From: Heliocidaris erythrogramma
Lineage: Eukaryota > Echinodermata > Echinoidea > Camarodonta > Echinometridae
Length of the DNA stretch: 64,000 bases
Assembly (NCBI GenBank): GCA_025617745.1
Contig: CM046869.1
Location: forward strand, 7,800,668-7,864,667
Reading direction: 5' to 3'
Shown here: positions 1 through 11,310 of the stretch, piece after piece
Position numbering within the stretch: the stretch's first letter is position 1
How the letters are laid out: every line of letters begins with the position of its first letter
Program-made: the position numbers and the translations under genes
The notes under the pieces: generated by a model
Database searches by the model: none
Seen by the model: only the letters and a program-made list of their open reading frames with translations
What the model was told of the DNA's origin: nothing

Positions 1-1055
1 ATAATCATACTCTAAATATAAATACACGTTGCATAACAATTATATTACACATTTCCTTGTCAGAACTAAAAAGCAGCGTAAAGGACATGACACTGTTTAG
101 TCCACTTATTATAAACCCCTATTACATAGCTTTGATTTAAAAATGTTCATTGGGTCATGCAAACCTCTTATCGGTAATCTTTGTTCAATTCATCACAATT
201 TACTATAAAAAATCAAACCTAATGAAGTAATGAATGCACTTAACATACCACACAAAGTAACGAGCTTGTTGAGCTCTTTCGTTGGATATTAAATTTGTCA
301 TGGTAGCACATACATTACAGTAGAGCTATTGCCAATGTTATGATTTTTGGCGAGTGGAATTAAAGCAATAGATGGAGTGACGAAACTGGATAGCGATTTG
401 ACAATACAGATTGCAAAATGATGACATTGATACTTGCAATCATATGTTGGCAGATGGGTATGACGAAATCGACCTGACTTTGACGACAGTGGATGCAAAA
501 TTGCGAAATATATTGGACAAAGTTCGAAAATGAATCATCAAAGACGAAATTGACCTCGAGACGTGCAGGAGGTTATGGGCGAAATCCAATGAAAAGTGTA
601 TGAGATTTAACGCAAAGTCTCAAAATGTACCGGAAAACATTATTATTGGGGAAGGGCTAATTCCAACGGGGGAATCTAGCAAATATATTGCCTTAATTCA
701 AAACTCTTAGTCATTAAAAAAATTATAAAATCATGAAATATATTGTACATGCGCCTAATCCATTCGTAAAAGAGTGAATTTCGGGAATTATACGTAAATT
801 TTGGTATACCATGACAATAACGTGAAGGTGAACGGAAATTTATAAGAGAGATAGAGAGAATGTTTTTTTTTAATGTAGGCCTTTTTATGGAGACTACCAA
901 TTCCACTACGGATTCTGCAGTCATTTGACGTTATAAAATATTATAATGTGAATAATCGTCGTTCGCAAGTCTTCATTGTCTGACTGACATTGTTCATGAT
1001 ATTAACAAAACCGAAAGACTGCAATTTAACCCTACTATAAAGGATATCAAGGAAT
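1..1055. other. Upstream of the KCTD-like gene; no gene seen
   Basis: AT-rich, with only short unsupported frames. A TATAAAAT-like sequence lies near 932, about 120 bp before the ATG, but I cannot show it is a promoter. Confidence 0.5.
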
Positions 1056-1997
1056 ATGGATTCTGCAGGGGATTACGTTGGTTTGAATGTCGGTGGTAAG
1101 ATATATCGGACATCTCGTGCAACACTGACACGCTATCCGGACAGTTTCTTTACAGCCATGTTAGACGGTGGTATCCCGTCTGCAAAAGATGACCAAGGAA
1201 ACTACCTGATTGACCGGGACGGGAAGATATTTCGACATGTTCTGAATTTCTTAAGGTGTGGAGAACTAGTCCTACCAGATGGGTTCAATGAGTTCAAAGT
1301 GCTTAAACATGAGGCAGATTTTTTCTCCCTCGATGAACTAAACAGTGCTATAGATGCGACTGAAACGATTGGTATTACGGACGAGAAAGGCTTAAAGACC
1401 TACAAGATGAGTAGAAAATCATTGATGAGAGAGAAACGCTCTTACTTTGCCAAGGTAGCGAGGGGGAGGATATCAGTTCTAATGGATTCACACGAAAACA
1501 TTGTCCTAGATTTTAGTGCTTATGAATATGATGATGAAAATTTAATCCCATACATACTTCATTATCTTAAACATGGCTGTATGTACAGCTTTCGGGGACC
1601 ATCCTTTATGAGCTGTAGTAGTCACAAAACGATGGCCTCTAGTCTGCGTGAGATGGCACATCATCATAATCTTAAGTTTCTCGAAGACCAGTGCAAGAAT
1701 ACTGACATGACATCGATACTGACTGTCTATTACTGGGTCAATGGTCCCGAATGTTGTGTGCATATGAACAGATACAAAACGAACGAATCTTTCCGAAACA
1801 TTTGTCAAGGGTATGTCCATGTCTACAAATCTTTAAATGTGGACTTATATGCTGGACTAGTTGATTTAAAGAAGATTCTTCCGGATGTCCCTGTCAGCAT
1901 AGAGAGTGTGAGAACTTACTTCGACAGCAGGGCCCGTGGACGTACATGCAACACGAATGAAATTAGCTCCGACTGTATCAGATTAAGTTTTCAGTAA
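1056..1997 (+). CDS. KCTD-like BTB/POZ (T1) domain protein, intronless
   Basis: The frame is 313 codons, single exon, with ATG followed by G in a good start context. Residues 7-100 match the potassium-channel tetramerisation type of BTB domain. The strand-1 motif LNVGG is at 10-14, then TLTRYPDS at 23-30, GNYLIDRDG at 48-56 and the FRHVLNFLR helix at 59-67. The closest family I recognise is KCTD6/KCTD21, which are also short and intronless; those proteins commonly act as oligomeric substrate adaptors for cullin-3 ubiquitin ligases in the cytoplasm. That role is inferred from the family. Residues about 113-215 look like a second, degenerate BTB fold (a YKMSRKSLM-type segment, then LIPYILHYLKHG, then a helix ending NLKFLED). 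No channel membrane segments are present. AATAAA motifs lie downstream near 2220 and 2529, but I cannot say which is used. Confidence 0.88.
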   Translation: MDSAGDYVGLNVGGKIYRTSRATLTRYPDSFFTAMLDGGIPSAKDDQGNYLIDRDGKIFRHVLNFLRCGELVLPDGFNEFKVLKHEADFFSLDELNSAIDATETIGITDEKGLKTYKMSRKSLMREKRSYFAKVARGRISVLMDSHENIVLDFSAYEYDDENLIPYILHYLKHGCMYSFRGPSFMSCSSHKTMASSLREMAHHHNLKFLEDQCKNTDMTSILTVYYWVNGPECCVHMNRYKTNESFRNICQGYVHVYKSLNVDLYAGLVDLKKILPDVPVSIESVRTYFDSRARGRTCNTNEISSDCIRLSFQ

Positions 1998-2635
1998 TCC
2001 CAAAAAACTCGTCAAACGATGATAATTATCAACTGGTGGATCCAGGGACACTGTTCTTTAAGGTCGTAACTTTGTACATACTGTATATTGTGAAATTGTT
2101 TATGTTAAATTATTTTTAAATATGAGTCATGAAACACGTTATCTTTATCAGAAATTTAATGTAAGTTATGCAATATTGATATTATGCATGCTTTGTATAA
2201 TTTTGTATTTGATGATGGCGAATAAATCAAATCTGAAATCTAAAAAAGAAAGAAAGAAAGATATTGAGGCATGCTTATCGTCCATGCCAAGGCGATCCCT
2301 AAATTTAAGTCTGGATCAAACGAATTCATGAAGTCAATCGGCAAACTGTTCCATCGATATGACCATGGACGTACCGACAGTCCGTGATATGACCAAGAGG
2401 AAGTGCCAGACGTAGGCCTCGTGCATGGGCCAACCAGAGGTCATGATAGAAAGCTGTATATTCCAAGGTCAGTCACTGAGAAGCGTAAGAATTCTTTTTA
2501 GAATAAGAATCAAACCCTGGAATAGTTTAAATAAAGATCTTGTTAATGTACCCAGTGTCTACAGGTTTTGAAAACGGTTTGGACATGTAGGCATAATGAA
2601 GAAGCGAACCCACCCCCCGGTCATGATCCAGCCAA

Positions 2636-3225
2636 CTTAAGCGCTGGTCACATTTGTCCGATAACGATAACGAGATTTCAAATTAAAGGTACGCCATTCT
2701 ACAGTCAGACCCAGCTCCGAAATACCGAGCACAGGTATATACCCCGAAAACGGCGTATAGAACAAGATGAATATAGAGCCCTTATCGTTCAGTGCAAGGC
2801 AGTGTGTACAAAAAGGCATGGGGAAAATCGTGCAGTGTCGACCTGCTGTTGATAATGCTGCGGATATATTTATTTCAAAAGTTTGTCATTTGAAAGTCAT
2901 TTCATATGACGAATCATTCAAGGATTTTGAAGATAACTGACACGCAGCATTATTTTTAAGAATATGTATATCGTTGGCAGGTTGACTTTGCAAGATTTTC
3001 CACATGCCTTTTGTACACACTGTCTCGTACTGAACGATGAGGGCTCTATACTCATACGCCGTTTTCAGAGGAAATAACTGTGCTCGGTTTTCCGAAGTTG
3101 GGTCTGTCTGTTCTATAATTATTGTGTACGCGTGGGCGTGCGCATGTCTGTGGCAGCTCTAGGGCATACCTTTAATGAAAATCTCGTTATCGTTATTGTC
3201 ATCGGACGATTGTGACTGACGCTTT
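2636..3225. repeat. Diverged foldback repeat
   Basis: The left arm (about 2636-2866) and right arm (about 2943-3225) are inverted relatives. Shared blocks include GTACACACTG, GAGGGCTCTATA, ATACGCCGTTTTC and ATCTCGTTATCGTTAT. The right arm has a 40-bp GTG-rich insertion near 3125. Confidence 0.65.
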
Positions 3226-3242
3226 TTCAAAGACTATTATAA

Positions 3243-3318
3243 ATCTTATTTACTCTTTGGAGTCCATAAATCACAAGCATAGCTTTCTCCTGAGACTCCT
3301 CCATATTTCACTTTTCTT
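3243..3318 (+). repeat. Dispersed repeat, copy 1
   Basis: ATTTACTCTTTGGAG, ATCACAAGC and CATAGCTTT…CTCCTCCAT recur in the same order and orientation at 22548-22610. Confidence 0.55.
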
Positions 3319-3623
3319 CTTCAGCCTGAGCTTCTCAATGATACTGCGTGTAAACATAATAGATAAGGGGTACTCACCATCTTTAATTTTCTCTGACAAT
3401 GTATATTTCATGTTCGTCTGTACCATTTATCTTGTTTGTCCCATTTATATTGTTTGCACCATCTATATTGTAAAAATGTAAAACACGAAACAATAAAGTG
3501 AAACTGGAACCAAAACGATGACAGAACTTGGAACTGAATATATAGATGAGATAGAGGCTTAAGCCTGAGTTCGGAAGCTTCCATATGAATTATAACGATA
3601 CAGGTGTTATGCAAAATTATGAC

Positions 3624-4465
3624 CAGGGACGTCGCTAGAACATTTTGAAGGGGGATGGGGTGTGACACCCAAATTTGCCGACAAATTTTTAGGGTCTGGC
3701 ACTAAAATTTGCCGACAAAAAAGCTGCACCCTAATCTCCTCCCACAAATAACAAAGAAAATCGCAGATGTAGAGATCTTGATCATACGGACCCATTTTCG
3801 CAAGGGGCGGGGGGGGGGGGGGGGTGACGCCTTTTGCCTGAATATCAACATTTCAATATCTGAATTTTGAGAGCGAGAGAGGCACCTCGCTGCCTGAATA
3901 TGAAGTGCTGGTTGCCCGAAAATGGGAACTTTGAAAATCCTCTGCGGGAGGGGGGGGGGGGGGGGGGGGACTGCAGCCCATTTCCAAAAGGGGACACCTT
4001 TTGCCCGATTATTATATTTGTAGGAGGTTTTTTTGCGAGCGAGCGAAGAGAGCGAGAAAAAAATGGCCATTGTTTACTTAGTTTTCTTTCCTTTTCTTTT
4101 CTTCCATTCTTTTCGTTCTTATTTTGTTTACCTTTCCTTTCTGTTTCTTTTTCCTTATTTCTCTTTTCTCGTTTTCTTTATCTCTTTCCTCTTCCCCTCT
4201 CTCTTCCCCTTCTTTTTTTGCCGACACTGGTGGCGCATTTTCCGACAGCAATTTTGAGTGGGGGAGGGGTGTGACACCCATGTGACACCAGGGGGGCGTT
4301 TCATGAAACTTCTCAGATATTTTATCCGACAAATTTGCTCTCTGCCAATCAGATGCAAGGATTTCAGTAACTTATAACAGTTGTCGGATAAAATATCCGA
4401 CAACTTCCTTTCATGAAATGCTCCCCAGATGACACCCTACACCCCCTCCTCTAGCGACGCCCCTG
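3624..4465. mobile_element. hAT-like non-autonomous element with nested insertion
   Basis: An exact 8-bp duplication ATTATGAC flanks it (3616-3623 and 4466-4473). The ends are CAGGGACGTCGCTAGA and the complement of CAGGGGCGTCGCTAGA, typical of hAT elements. The interior has poly-G runs and a T/C-rich stretch (4075-4230) that opens spurious reading frames. No transposase is seen. Confidence 0.8.
4290..4429. mobile_element. 140-bp foldback element nested in the hAT-like copy
   Basis: TGACACC occurs on both sides (4283-4289, 4430-4436). The ends GGGGGGCGTTTCATGAAA and TTTCATGAAATGCTCCCC are inverted, and an inner inverted pair contains ATATTTTATCCGACAA. Confidence 0.7.
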
Positions 4466-4893
4466 ATTATGACAATGATTAACAATTCAAACACGTGATG
4501 CCATTAGATTATCAACAATGAAATATCAACAAATGAAACATTTCCACATTTTCCCGTGTGAGTTTAAGAAAAACAATCCAACGGTATTAATACACTCAGA
4601 AAAACAATTTTACATTGTATCGATTCTGACTGCAAAAACACACAAAAAATGAAATTAACATTTCAATTCTAAAGTACTTCATCGTATTCTATCTTTGAGA
4701 TATAATTTATGCAAATGGGAAATTGTAAGTGAAAATTTGTATGCTTTTTTGCCGTTTGTTAATGTTAACTACTTCGAAGGGAATGCGTACAATAGTTTTA
4801 CAATATGGTATATTTTTAAAAATGAATTACTCTGTAATTTTTACCCGATTGTCATATTTTTTTCGAGATTATTCGGGTAAAGTGAGTGTATTA

Positions 4894-5560
4894 TATGTGA
4901 CCCGCCGCCTCAAAACCTACAATAAGTCGCACGGACCACAACGTAGCAAACAGCCCAAAATAGTAAATTTGCTTGGATCAGTCGATTTTCTTTTTTTGAT
5001 AGAAATGGGTATTTTCTTTATCATTCTATCATGTCTCAGGTTTGTGAGTCGTAATTCGACTTAGAAATATGTTTTGGGGGCATTCTAAAATGACTCCTTT
5101 TTGTTCACCTGTAGAGCTAATGGATGTTTGGAAAGCTTTTGTAATACTTTCATTCAATGCCAAATTACTACTTTACCTCTAAAGATATTAAATTGATTTT
5201 TGGAGTGAGTAATGAATAGGTCCTCTTGGAGCAGCTTGCCAAAATTCAGCCTAATCTGATAATCCCTTCATACCAGTTGCTATGGCAGTTTGAATACCCA
5301 GTTTTACTTGGGCGCGCACAGAGAGCAAAGGTTTAGGCTTCTTTTGTTCCGAACTTAAATGGCCATTTTCTCTGAATAGGAGTTATTGATTGCTGGCTAC
5401 ATGCTGATTCTAAATGTGATATTTAAAGGTGTTATCATTGAGTAAACTAGGCAAGTGATATACCTTTGGAAAGCTGAGAATCTCTACTTTCAGAAAATGT
5501 ATAAAACAAAAAATATAATTTTGGCGACTTATTGTAGGTTTTGAGGCGTCGGGTCACATA
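4894..5560. mobile_element. Foldback element with TATGTGACCCG ends
   Basis: The left arm starts TATGTGACCCGCCGCC and continues CAAAACCTACAATAAGTCGC; the right arm is its complement (5524-5560) with small changes. TA flanks both ends. The interior is AT-rich with no coding content. Confidence 0.65.
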
Positions 5561-5809
5561 TACGTATTTTAAAAATTTATTATTGAATGTATTTTATGAA
5601 CGAATGAATGGCTTTAAAATATCCTATATGCTAATGACATTAGCACAGATTATTTTGTATTATTTTTACTTCTTTTGCAATACTCAGTTTTGCCTCACAA
5701 TGTTGAATATTTTTAGAACACGTATGAAATTTTATATCTTATTGTTTAATATAATTAGTATATTTAAAAAAATTGGGGGAGAATGCTGAACTACCATTGT
5801 AATGAGGGT

Positions 5810-6084
5810 CAGGCTCGTAGCCGGGGGGTGGGCGGTGCCCCCCCCCCCCCAAAAAAAAATAGAAAAACCGAAAAAACCCGCCAACTAGCCAAAAAAAAGG
5901 GGAAAAAAAGAAGAAGAACAAAAAACGGGGGGGGGGGGGGTGAGAAGAAAGGACTAAAAAAAATTTGCTAAAACATCAAAGGGGAAACTCCCCCTCCTTG
6001 CACCCACCCCCCCCCCCCCCCCCCCCCAGCACGCTTCGTGTGCTCATAACCGCCCCCTAAAATTAAATCCTGGCTACACGGTTG
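5810..6084. mobile_element. hAT-like short element with poly-C/poly-G
   Basis: It is flanked by ATGAGGGT (5802-5809) and ATGACGGT (6085-6092), an 8-bp duplication with one mismatch. The ends resemble CAGG..CGTAGCC and GGCTACACGG..G. The interior is almost all homopolymer C, A or G. Confidence 0.65.
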
Positions 6085-6299
6085 ATGACGGTAGTATTCA
6101 GACAAATATTGGGCTAGCTTTAAAGTAGATTTTTTTTTCAATGACTGGCAATTGTGATGCATAGAAAATTGATTCCATCATTGCTCAATTGCTGTCTACC
6201 ATTGCACATATTTTATGAATGAATATGAAACGCAATATGGAATATATTCAATCTTGTTTATTTATTATATTAGCAGATCTCGTGCAATTTGTGTTTTTA

Positions 6300-6420
6300 C
6301 CCACGCCGATAAAATCGGCAGGGTTATGTAAAGGGCTCCTTATGTTTGTTTGTTTGTTTTGTTTGTTTGTGTGTTTGTTTGTGTGTTTGTTTGTTTGTTT
6401 GTGTGTTTGTTTGTCATGCC
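6300..6420 (+). repeat. Dispersed repeat with (GTTT)n, empty site of the Harbinger-like element
   Basis: GCCGATAAAATCGGCAGGG and GTAAAGGGCTCCTTATG are followed by a TTTG/TGTG microsatellite. The complement of this block flanks the element at 38508-39231. Confidence 0.7.
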
Positions 6421-6518
6421 TTAACGACAGTGAGACCTGGGCACCGTCTTATAAAAGAGTTGTAATCGATTAAAATCACTTGCAACGTTGAGATTGGTCT
6501 CAAATGTGTAGGGGAGAG

Positions 6519-6880
6519 CGGGGTGAACTGGGACGTGGGAGAACTGGGACACCACCTCTAATCAAAAACATAATTAATCTATTATAAATTAGTTTGAATC
6601 CTACGAAAGGCCTTAACTATCCATGTCCACTCATACATCCACAGCATACTGCGATTTTGCTTTTAGGTTTATTTTCACTTCTTTTTGGACCAACCTTTTT
6701 ACTATTTTTCATCATTCATTGTCTATAGTAGCATATAACAGCATATAAGTCTTATATTACTCTATAATTTGCAATAATATTTTTAGCGATAAATACCAAC
6801 ACTAATATTTTGCAGGCATTTATTTTTTTATTTTTTTTACTATCGGGGTGAACTGGGACATCTTGTCCCAGTTCACCCCG
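6519..6880. mobile_element. Short element with CGGGGTGAACTGGGAC ends
   Basis: CGGGGTGAACTGGGAC at 6519 is matched by its complement ending at 6880. The right end also has a perfect 17-bp palindrome with a 3-bp loop (6844-6860, 6864-6880). Confidence 0.5.
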
Positions 6881-7193
6881 GTTACTTTTTGTGTATGTAA
6901 GAAAAATGAGCTTTTATCAGTCATAATCCGTAGACATATTACATGAAAATATCTTTGGGTGTACATAAAAATCATAAATCGTATCGGTCAATTCCTTTTT
7001 ACAGACCATTCATACTACTTCAGGCAAACTTGTGTGTAATTAAAAAAAAGTATAAATATTATGAACAATTATTTTTTTTTGCCAAACACCGTCGAAATAT
7101 AGGTTAAAATTTACAAAACGCTCATAATTTCATCCAATATTTTTTGTCAACCTTACAAGTGACTCTTAAGCAAGTTTTTTAAAAGTGATATAT

Positions 7194-7273
7194 CGTCGCA
7201 TCAGTGTAAAAAAGGGATAGCGCTCATTGACACTATACATGGGCGTTAACCCCTTCTTACACTGATGCGACGG
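7194..7273. repeat. Short hairpin repeat
   Basis: CGTCGCATCAGTGTAA at 7194 is inverted at 7258-7273, with further pairing (AAGGG/CCCCTT) inside. Confidence 0.55.
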
Positions 7274-7375
7274 TTTGTTTATGTACAAGATAACTAGAGA
7301 ACGGGTGAATGGATTTGCACCAAATTTTCAGGGAATGTTCGGATTGTGACAGGAAAGAATCGATTAGATTTTGGT

Positions 7376-7738
7376 GATGATCGGTTGACCCCTGCAAACC
7401 GTCATTTATTTTTTGAATGCGAAAGAGTGAGATTAATATGGAGAAACTGTAATAATATTTTTAACTTCATATCTCTGATTAATTTAAGTTGGAAAGAAAT
7501 ATTATTTGGGATAAAATTACGGGAACAAGGAAAAGAACAATTGGTTAATCATTTTATAATTCTAGTAAAATACTTGGTTTTGAGGGGAAGAGAAAAAACG
7601 TCAGAAATAAATATAGACAAAATAAAATGCACGTTTAGAGAAGAAGAAAGAGAGGAAAGAAAATTGGCAGTAGGAAGAAATAAATATCCCTTACATTTAA
7701 GAAAATGGGAAAATTTGGAATATTTGGGGGAGAGCTAG
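7376..7738 (+). pseudogene. LINE C-terminal fragment
   Basis: The frame reads HLFFECERVRLIWRNCNNIF and then SWKEILFG, a pattern seen at the C terminus of L1/Tx1-type non-LTR retrotransposon polymerases. The frame ends at 7738 and runs directly into the inverted repeat below. No reverse-transcriptase core is present nearby. Confidence 0.5.
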
Positions 7739-7749
7739 ATGGAAAACTT

Positions 7750-8045
7750 GATATGGAGCAAAGGGCTTGTCTCGAATGGGTGGGTTGCGGGAGCGGGATG
7801 GGAGCGGGAACGGGCACACCCTTTCCAGACAACCCCCCCCCGGTTATCTCGAATGGACGCGTTCCCAGCGAGAAGTTCAATGAACGCGCCACTTCGAGAC
7901 AACCGGGGGGGGGGGGGGGGGGCTTTCCTCGAATGGGTGTGTTGAGTAGACTTTTGTAACAGACATTTTAGAAATTTTTGAAAAATGTACTCTTGCTGGT
8001 TTTTTCTTTTTTTTCTTTTGTCTAAGATGTAGAAAATATAATAAA
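7750..8045. repeat. Left arm of a near-identical inverted duplication
   Basis: It matches the complement of 8765-9057 almost base for base, including the poly-G/C runs and CGGGAGCGGGATGGGAGCGG. Within it GGACGCGTTC and GAACGCGCC form a smaller hairpin. Confidence 0.75.
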
Positions 8046-8764
8046 ACTGTATCTAAAAAAAGCTTTTGACAAGGAAATCATTATTTGTGCAAAATAAATA
8101 GGAGAATTGAATAATTATGCATTAAAACACACGGGGACGAAATGGCATGTAGCGTAGCTAGGATTTTTTATTTATTTATTTATTTTTTTTGCGTGACCTG
8201 TTAAATATTGTGAAATTGTGTTACAGACATGTGCTGACAGAAGCCAAGATGTGTTTATCATCTTTCCAAAGTTAGAAACCCCTTTTAATGCCACTATCAT
8301 TCTATCAATACCCACTATCAAAAGTCAAAACGCATATCAAAAGGCCTATGCTCGTACCTCCTTTTCAAAAGTGACCCCCTATCCCGGGGAAGTTGGAATT
8401 TGTTTTACCCCCCTATCCCGGGGAATTTTCGGAGATATTGGACCCCCTATCCAGGCAATTTAGGAAATTACCCCCCCCTCCTATCCCCGGGGAGGAAACC
8501 ACCAGAGTCTGCGAAAATTGACCCCTATTTACATTTTCCCGGGAATATTTTTTCATCTTCTTCACTCTATCTTCCTATTTTCTTACTCACCCACCAATAA
8601 GGAGTGGGGCATGGCCATCTTGTGCCCCCCCCCCCCCGTAAAAAAAAATACCCCGCAGTGAATTAACATTCTATTCTGGACTGTCTGCCCGACCAGACCT
8701 TTGAATTTTAAATGAACATTCCATTATGAATTCATTCAACCTCATACATTCATTTGACAACCCC

Positions 8765-9057
8765 CGGTTATATTTTCTACATCTTAGACAAAAGAAAAAC
8801 GAAAAAACCAGCAAGAGTACATTTTTCAAAAATTTCTAAAACGTCTGTTACAAAAGTCTACTTAACAAACCCATTCGAGGAAAGTCCCCCCCCCCCCCCC
8901 CGGTTGTCTCGAAGTGGCGCGTTCATTGAACTTCTCGCTGGGAACGCGTCCATTCGAGATAACCGGGGGGGGGGGGGGCTTGTCTCGAAAGGGTGTGCCC
9001 GTTCCCGCTCCCATCCCGCTCCCGCAACCCACCCATTCGAGACAAGCCTGGAGCAAA
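8765..9057. repeat. Right arm of the same inverted duplication
   Basis: It is the complement of 7750-8045. About 720 bp separate the arms; that spacer holds a CCCCTATCCCGGGGAA-type repeat (8380-8500) and no gene. Confidence 0.75.
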
Positions 9058-9497
9058 GTACAAAGGTTGAACCTTTTTGTTAAACTTTTCACTTTCAGTA
9101 ATTTTCATACTTTCTATAATGGAGTAGAATAGTTAGTAAAATTTAATGCTTTTCATCCCCACACAGGTAGAACCAGTGGTGTAGTGGAGCGTATACGCTT
9201 GTATACGCCGTATACGTAAAAAAGAAATTGGACTTTTTTGGGTATACGCGCGTATACTTAATTTTAAAATTATCAGGTTTTAAAATTCAAATATATATAA
9301 ATATAGGAAAAAAAGAAGAATTGTATTAAATTTATGAAAAATCGTCGAAATTCATACTCTGTGAGTTGTGTTCCACAGAATTAATTTGTGTTGGCGATCC
9401 ATATACTCGACAAACTTTTGACAAATCAAACGTACGTATTGCAGTATGATTGCGTATTATTTTTTACATACATCCGATCCGTATCCGGGCGGGCCCG

Positions 9498-9847
9498 TAG
9501 TCTAGTTCTGGACTCTCTTTACTGAATTCTTTTTTCGGCGACTGTATGTATTATGCCGAGTGATTGGCGCGATCCGGAAACCTGATGGCCGAGCAAAAGA
9601 GAGTCCAGTGAAATTGCTCCACGCTGACGTCAGGGGTCCAAAGTTCACTAGCGCTTTAGCATGGGGAGGTGCGGCCAGTTTTAATTGCTCTCCCTGAAAA
9701 ATCTCAGGTAAATTCGTCAGCGTGGAGCAATTGCACTGGACTCTTTTTTTCGGGGCCAACAGGTTCTCGCGATCGTGCCATCACTCGGCTTATCGCGTAT
9801 AGTCGGCGAATAAAAAAAATCAATTAAAAGAGTCCAGAACTAGACTA
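9498..9847. mobile_element. Mutator-like foldback element (9-bp target duplication)
   Basis: A perfect 9-bp duplication GCGGGCCCG flanks it (9489-9497, 9848-9856). The terminal repeats are perfect for 19 bp: TAGTCTAGTTCTGGACTCT. A second inverted pair lies inside (about 9600-9625 and 9716-9742, containing GTCAGCGTGGAGCAATT). It sits in a GC-rich island. Confidence 0.78.
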
Positions 9848-9856
9848 GCGGGCCCG

Positions 9857-11020
9857 CGGCGCGCGTGTGATGTGCATGTGGCGGACGCGACGGCGTGGGC
9901 CCAGTCCGAGCTAGGCCACTGGCCGGCGCGGCTAGGTATAGCAAGTGCGAGGCTAGCTGCTAGGCTAAGCGCGAGCTGGCTATAATTTTGCTAGTCCTAT
10001 AGCCGCTAGGCCATCATCATGGCTCATGTGCCGTACAAAATATACAATGTACAATTTCAAGGCCAAAGGAGGCGGAGCTGATTTCGTGCAGTGGCCAGGT
10101 CCAAGGACCAACTAAGGAATTTCAGCCTTTGAAGTTTGAGGAAGATTGTGGGTGCAACATCCCTATGCATAGGCCCTATATTTTTGTTGCATAAGCACTT
10201 AGAATTGCAGAACTTTTTGAGGGATTTATTTCAAAGAACAATTCTAAACAAATATATTGTGTTCATTTGTTGTTTCTCTGCAGTTTTCCTCTGTAAAATA
10301 TCCAAATGCTTTTGGATGTGCGTGTATAATCAGGGCTATGTGAACGTTGCATTGTATGAACTTCAAATCTATACTCTATTCTAAAACGAATTCAGGTCTC
10401 AAAAAGCACAACTCAGTTGTAGTTAATTGTTAAACAGTTCATTGTGTTCAATTACCAAAACTGCACTGTTTCCACATCAAAAAAGGTTTTTAAAAAATGT
10501 TATTAACATTGGGTATGTATCTTCATGAACATTTTGCTCAAGCTCCCAACAAAATGTATGAAATGAGTAAAGATGTTGTGCACTTGTACATTGCCTCTTT
10601 AACAAACAAGAGTCAGTGGAAGTGACAGTGTGTTTTATAAAAATCTGTATTAACAATTAAATAATTACCTCATACACTATGATAGCACAACTTTTACAGG
10701 TGATGAGAATTTGAATTTGTAGAAACTAGAACTAGAAAATCATTATTATGACAACGGTTTGATAATATTTGGATTGGTTTGTGCATTTTGGACATATGGT
10801 TGATGCAATGATTGGTCTGAAAATACGACTCACTAACCCTCACTAATGCTTGATGCCTTTTGCAAAAACTAAGATTTAATTATTTTGATGTGATATTTAT
10901 TGTGAAAAAGATGCCTTTGAAATCGTGTTTATAATCAGGGCACTGTGAATGTTACACTGTCTAAACTACAAACTTACTACTTGCATTCACTTCTACAACT
11001 AATGCATAACTAATAACAAC
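9857..11020. other. GC-rich island, then AT-rich spacer
   Basis: 9850-10060 is CpG-rich (GCGGCGCGCG, CGGACGCGACGG) and could be a promoter or repeat. It contains a 22-codon frame starting ATGGCTCATGTG at about 10019. A direct repeat of about 55 bp (ATAATCAGGGC…GTGAA) occurs at 10322 and 10932. No gene is supported. Confidence 0.4.
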
Positions 11021-11310
11021 CACTGGCGTAGACAGGGGGCACAAGGGGGCCATGCCCCCCCCCCCCCCCCATTCAGCCACTAAAAAAAAAAGCGAGAGCA
11101 AAAAAGCGGGAGAAGTGAGAGAGTTTTCGCGCTTCGCGCGGGAAGCGGGAAATAACTCTCCTCTCCCTGCACCAACCCCTGTCACATACAGTGCAGTACT
11201 GCAAGCCGTTATCTTTCTCTCAAATTTGCTATAATACGTCAGAGCTGTCGCGCTCCAAGCGGGAAGGGGGAATCTTCCCCCTCCCTGCACCTACCCCCTG
11301 GGAGCACGCC
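11021..11310 (-). mobile_element. Partial hAT-like element, reverse copy of the 62.7-63.9 kb family
   Basis: It starts CACTGGCGTAGACAGGGGG and has the poly-C run and CATTCAGCCACT block seen reversed near 63830. It keeps about two of the internal repeat units (CTCCCTGCACC…, …TCTTTCTCTCAAATTTGC). Confidence 0.6.

Noticed and set aside
2122-2331. 69-codon frame just after the KCTD-like gene
   Set aside because: It is short and Lys-rich, has a hydrophobic run by chance of AT-rich DNA and lies where the 3' UTR is expected.
4033-4332. Phe-rich (+) and Lys/Arg/Glu-rich (-) frames
   Set aside because: They come from the T/C-rich interior of the hAT-like element.
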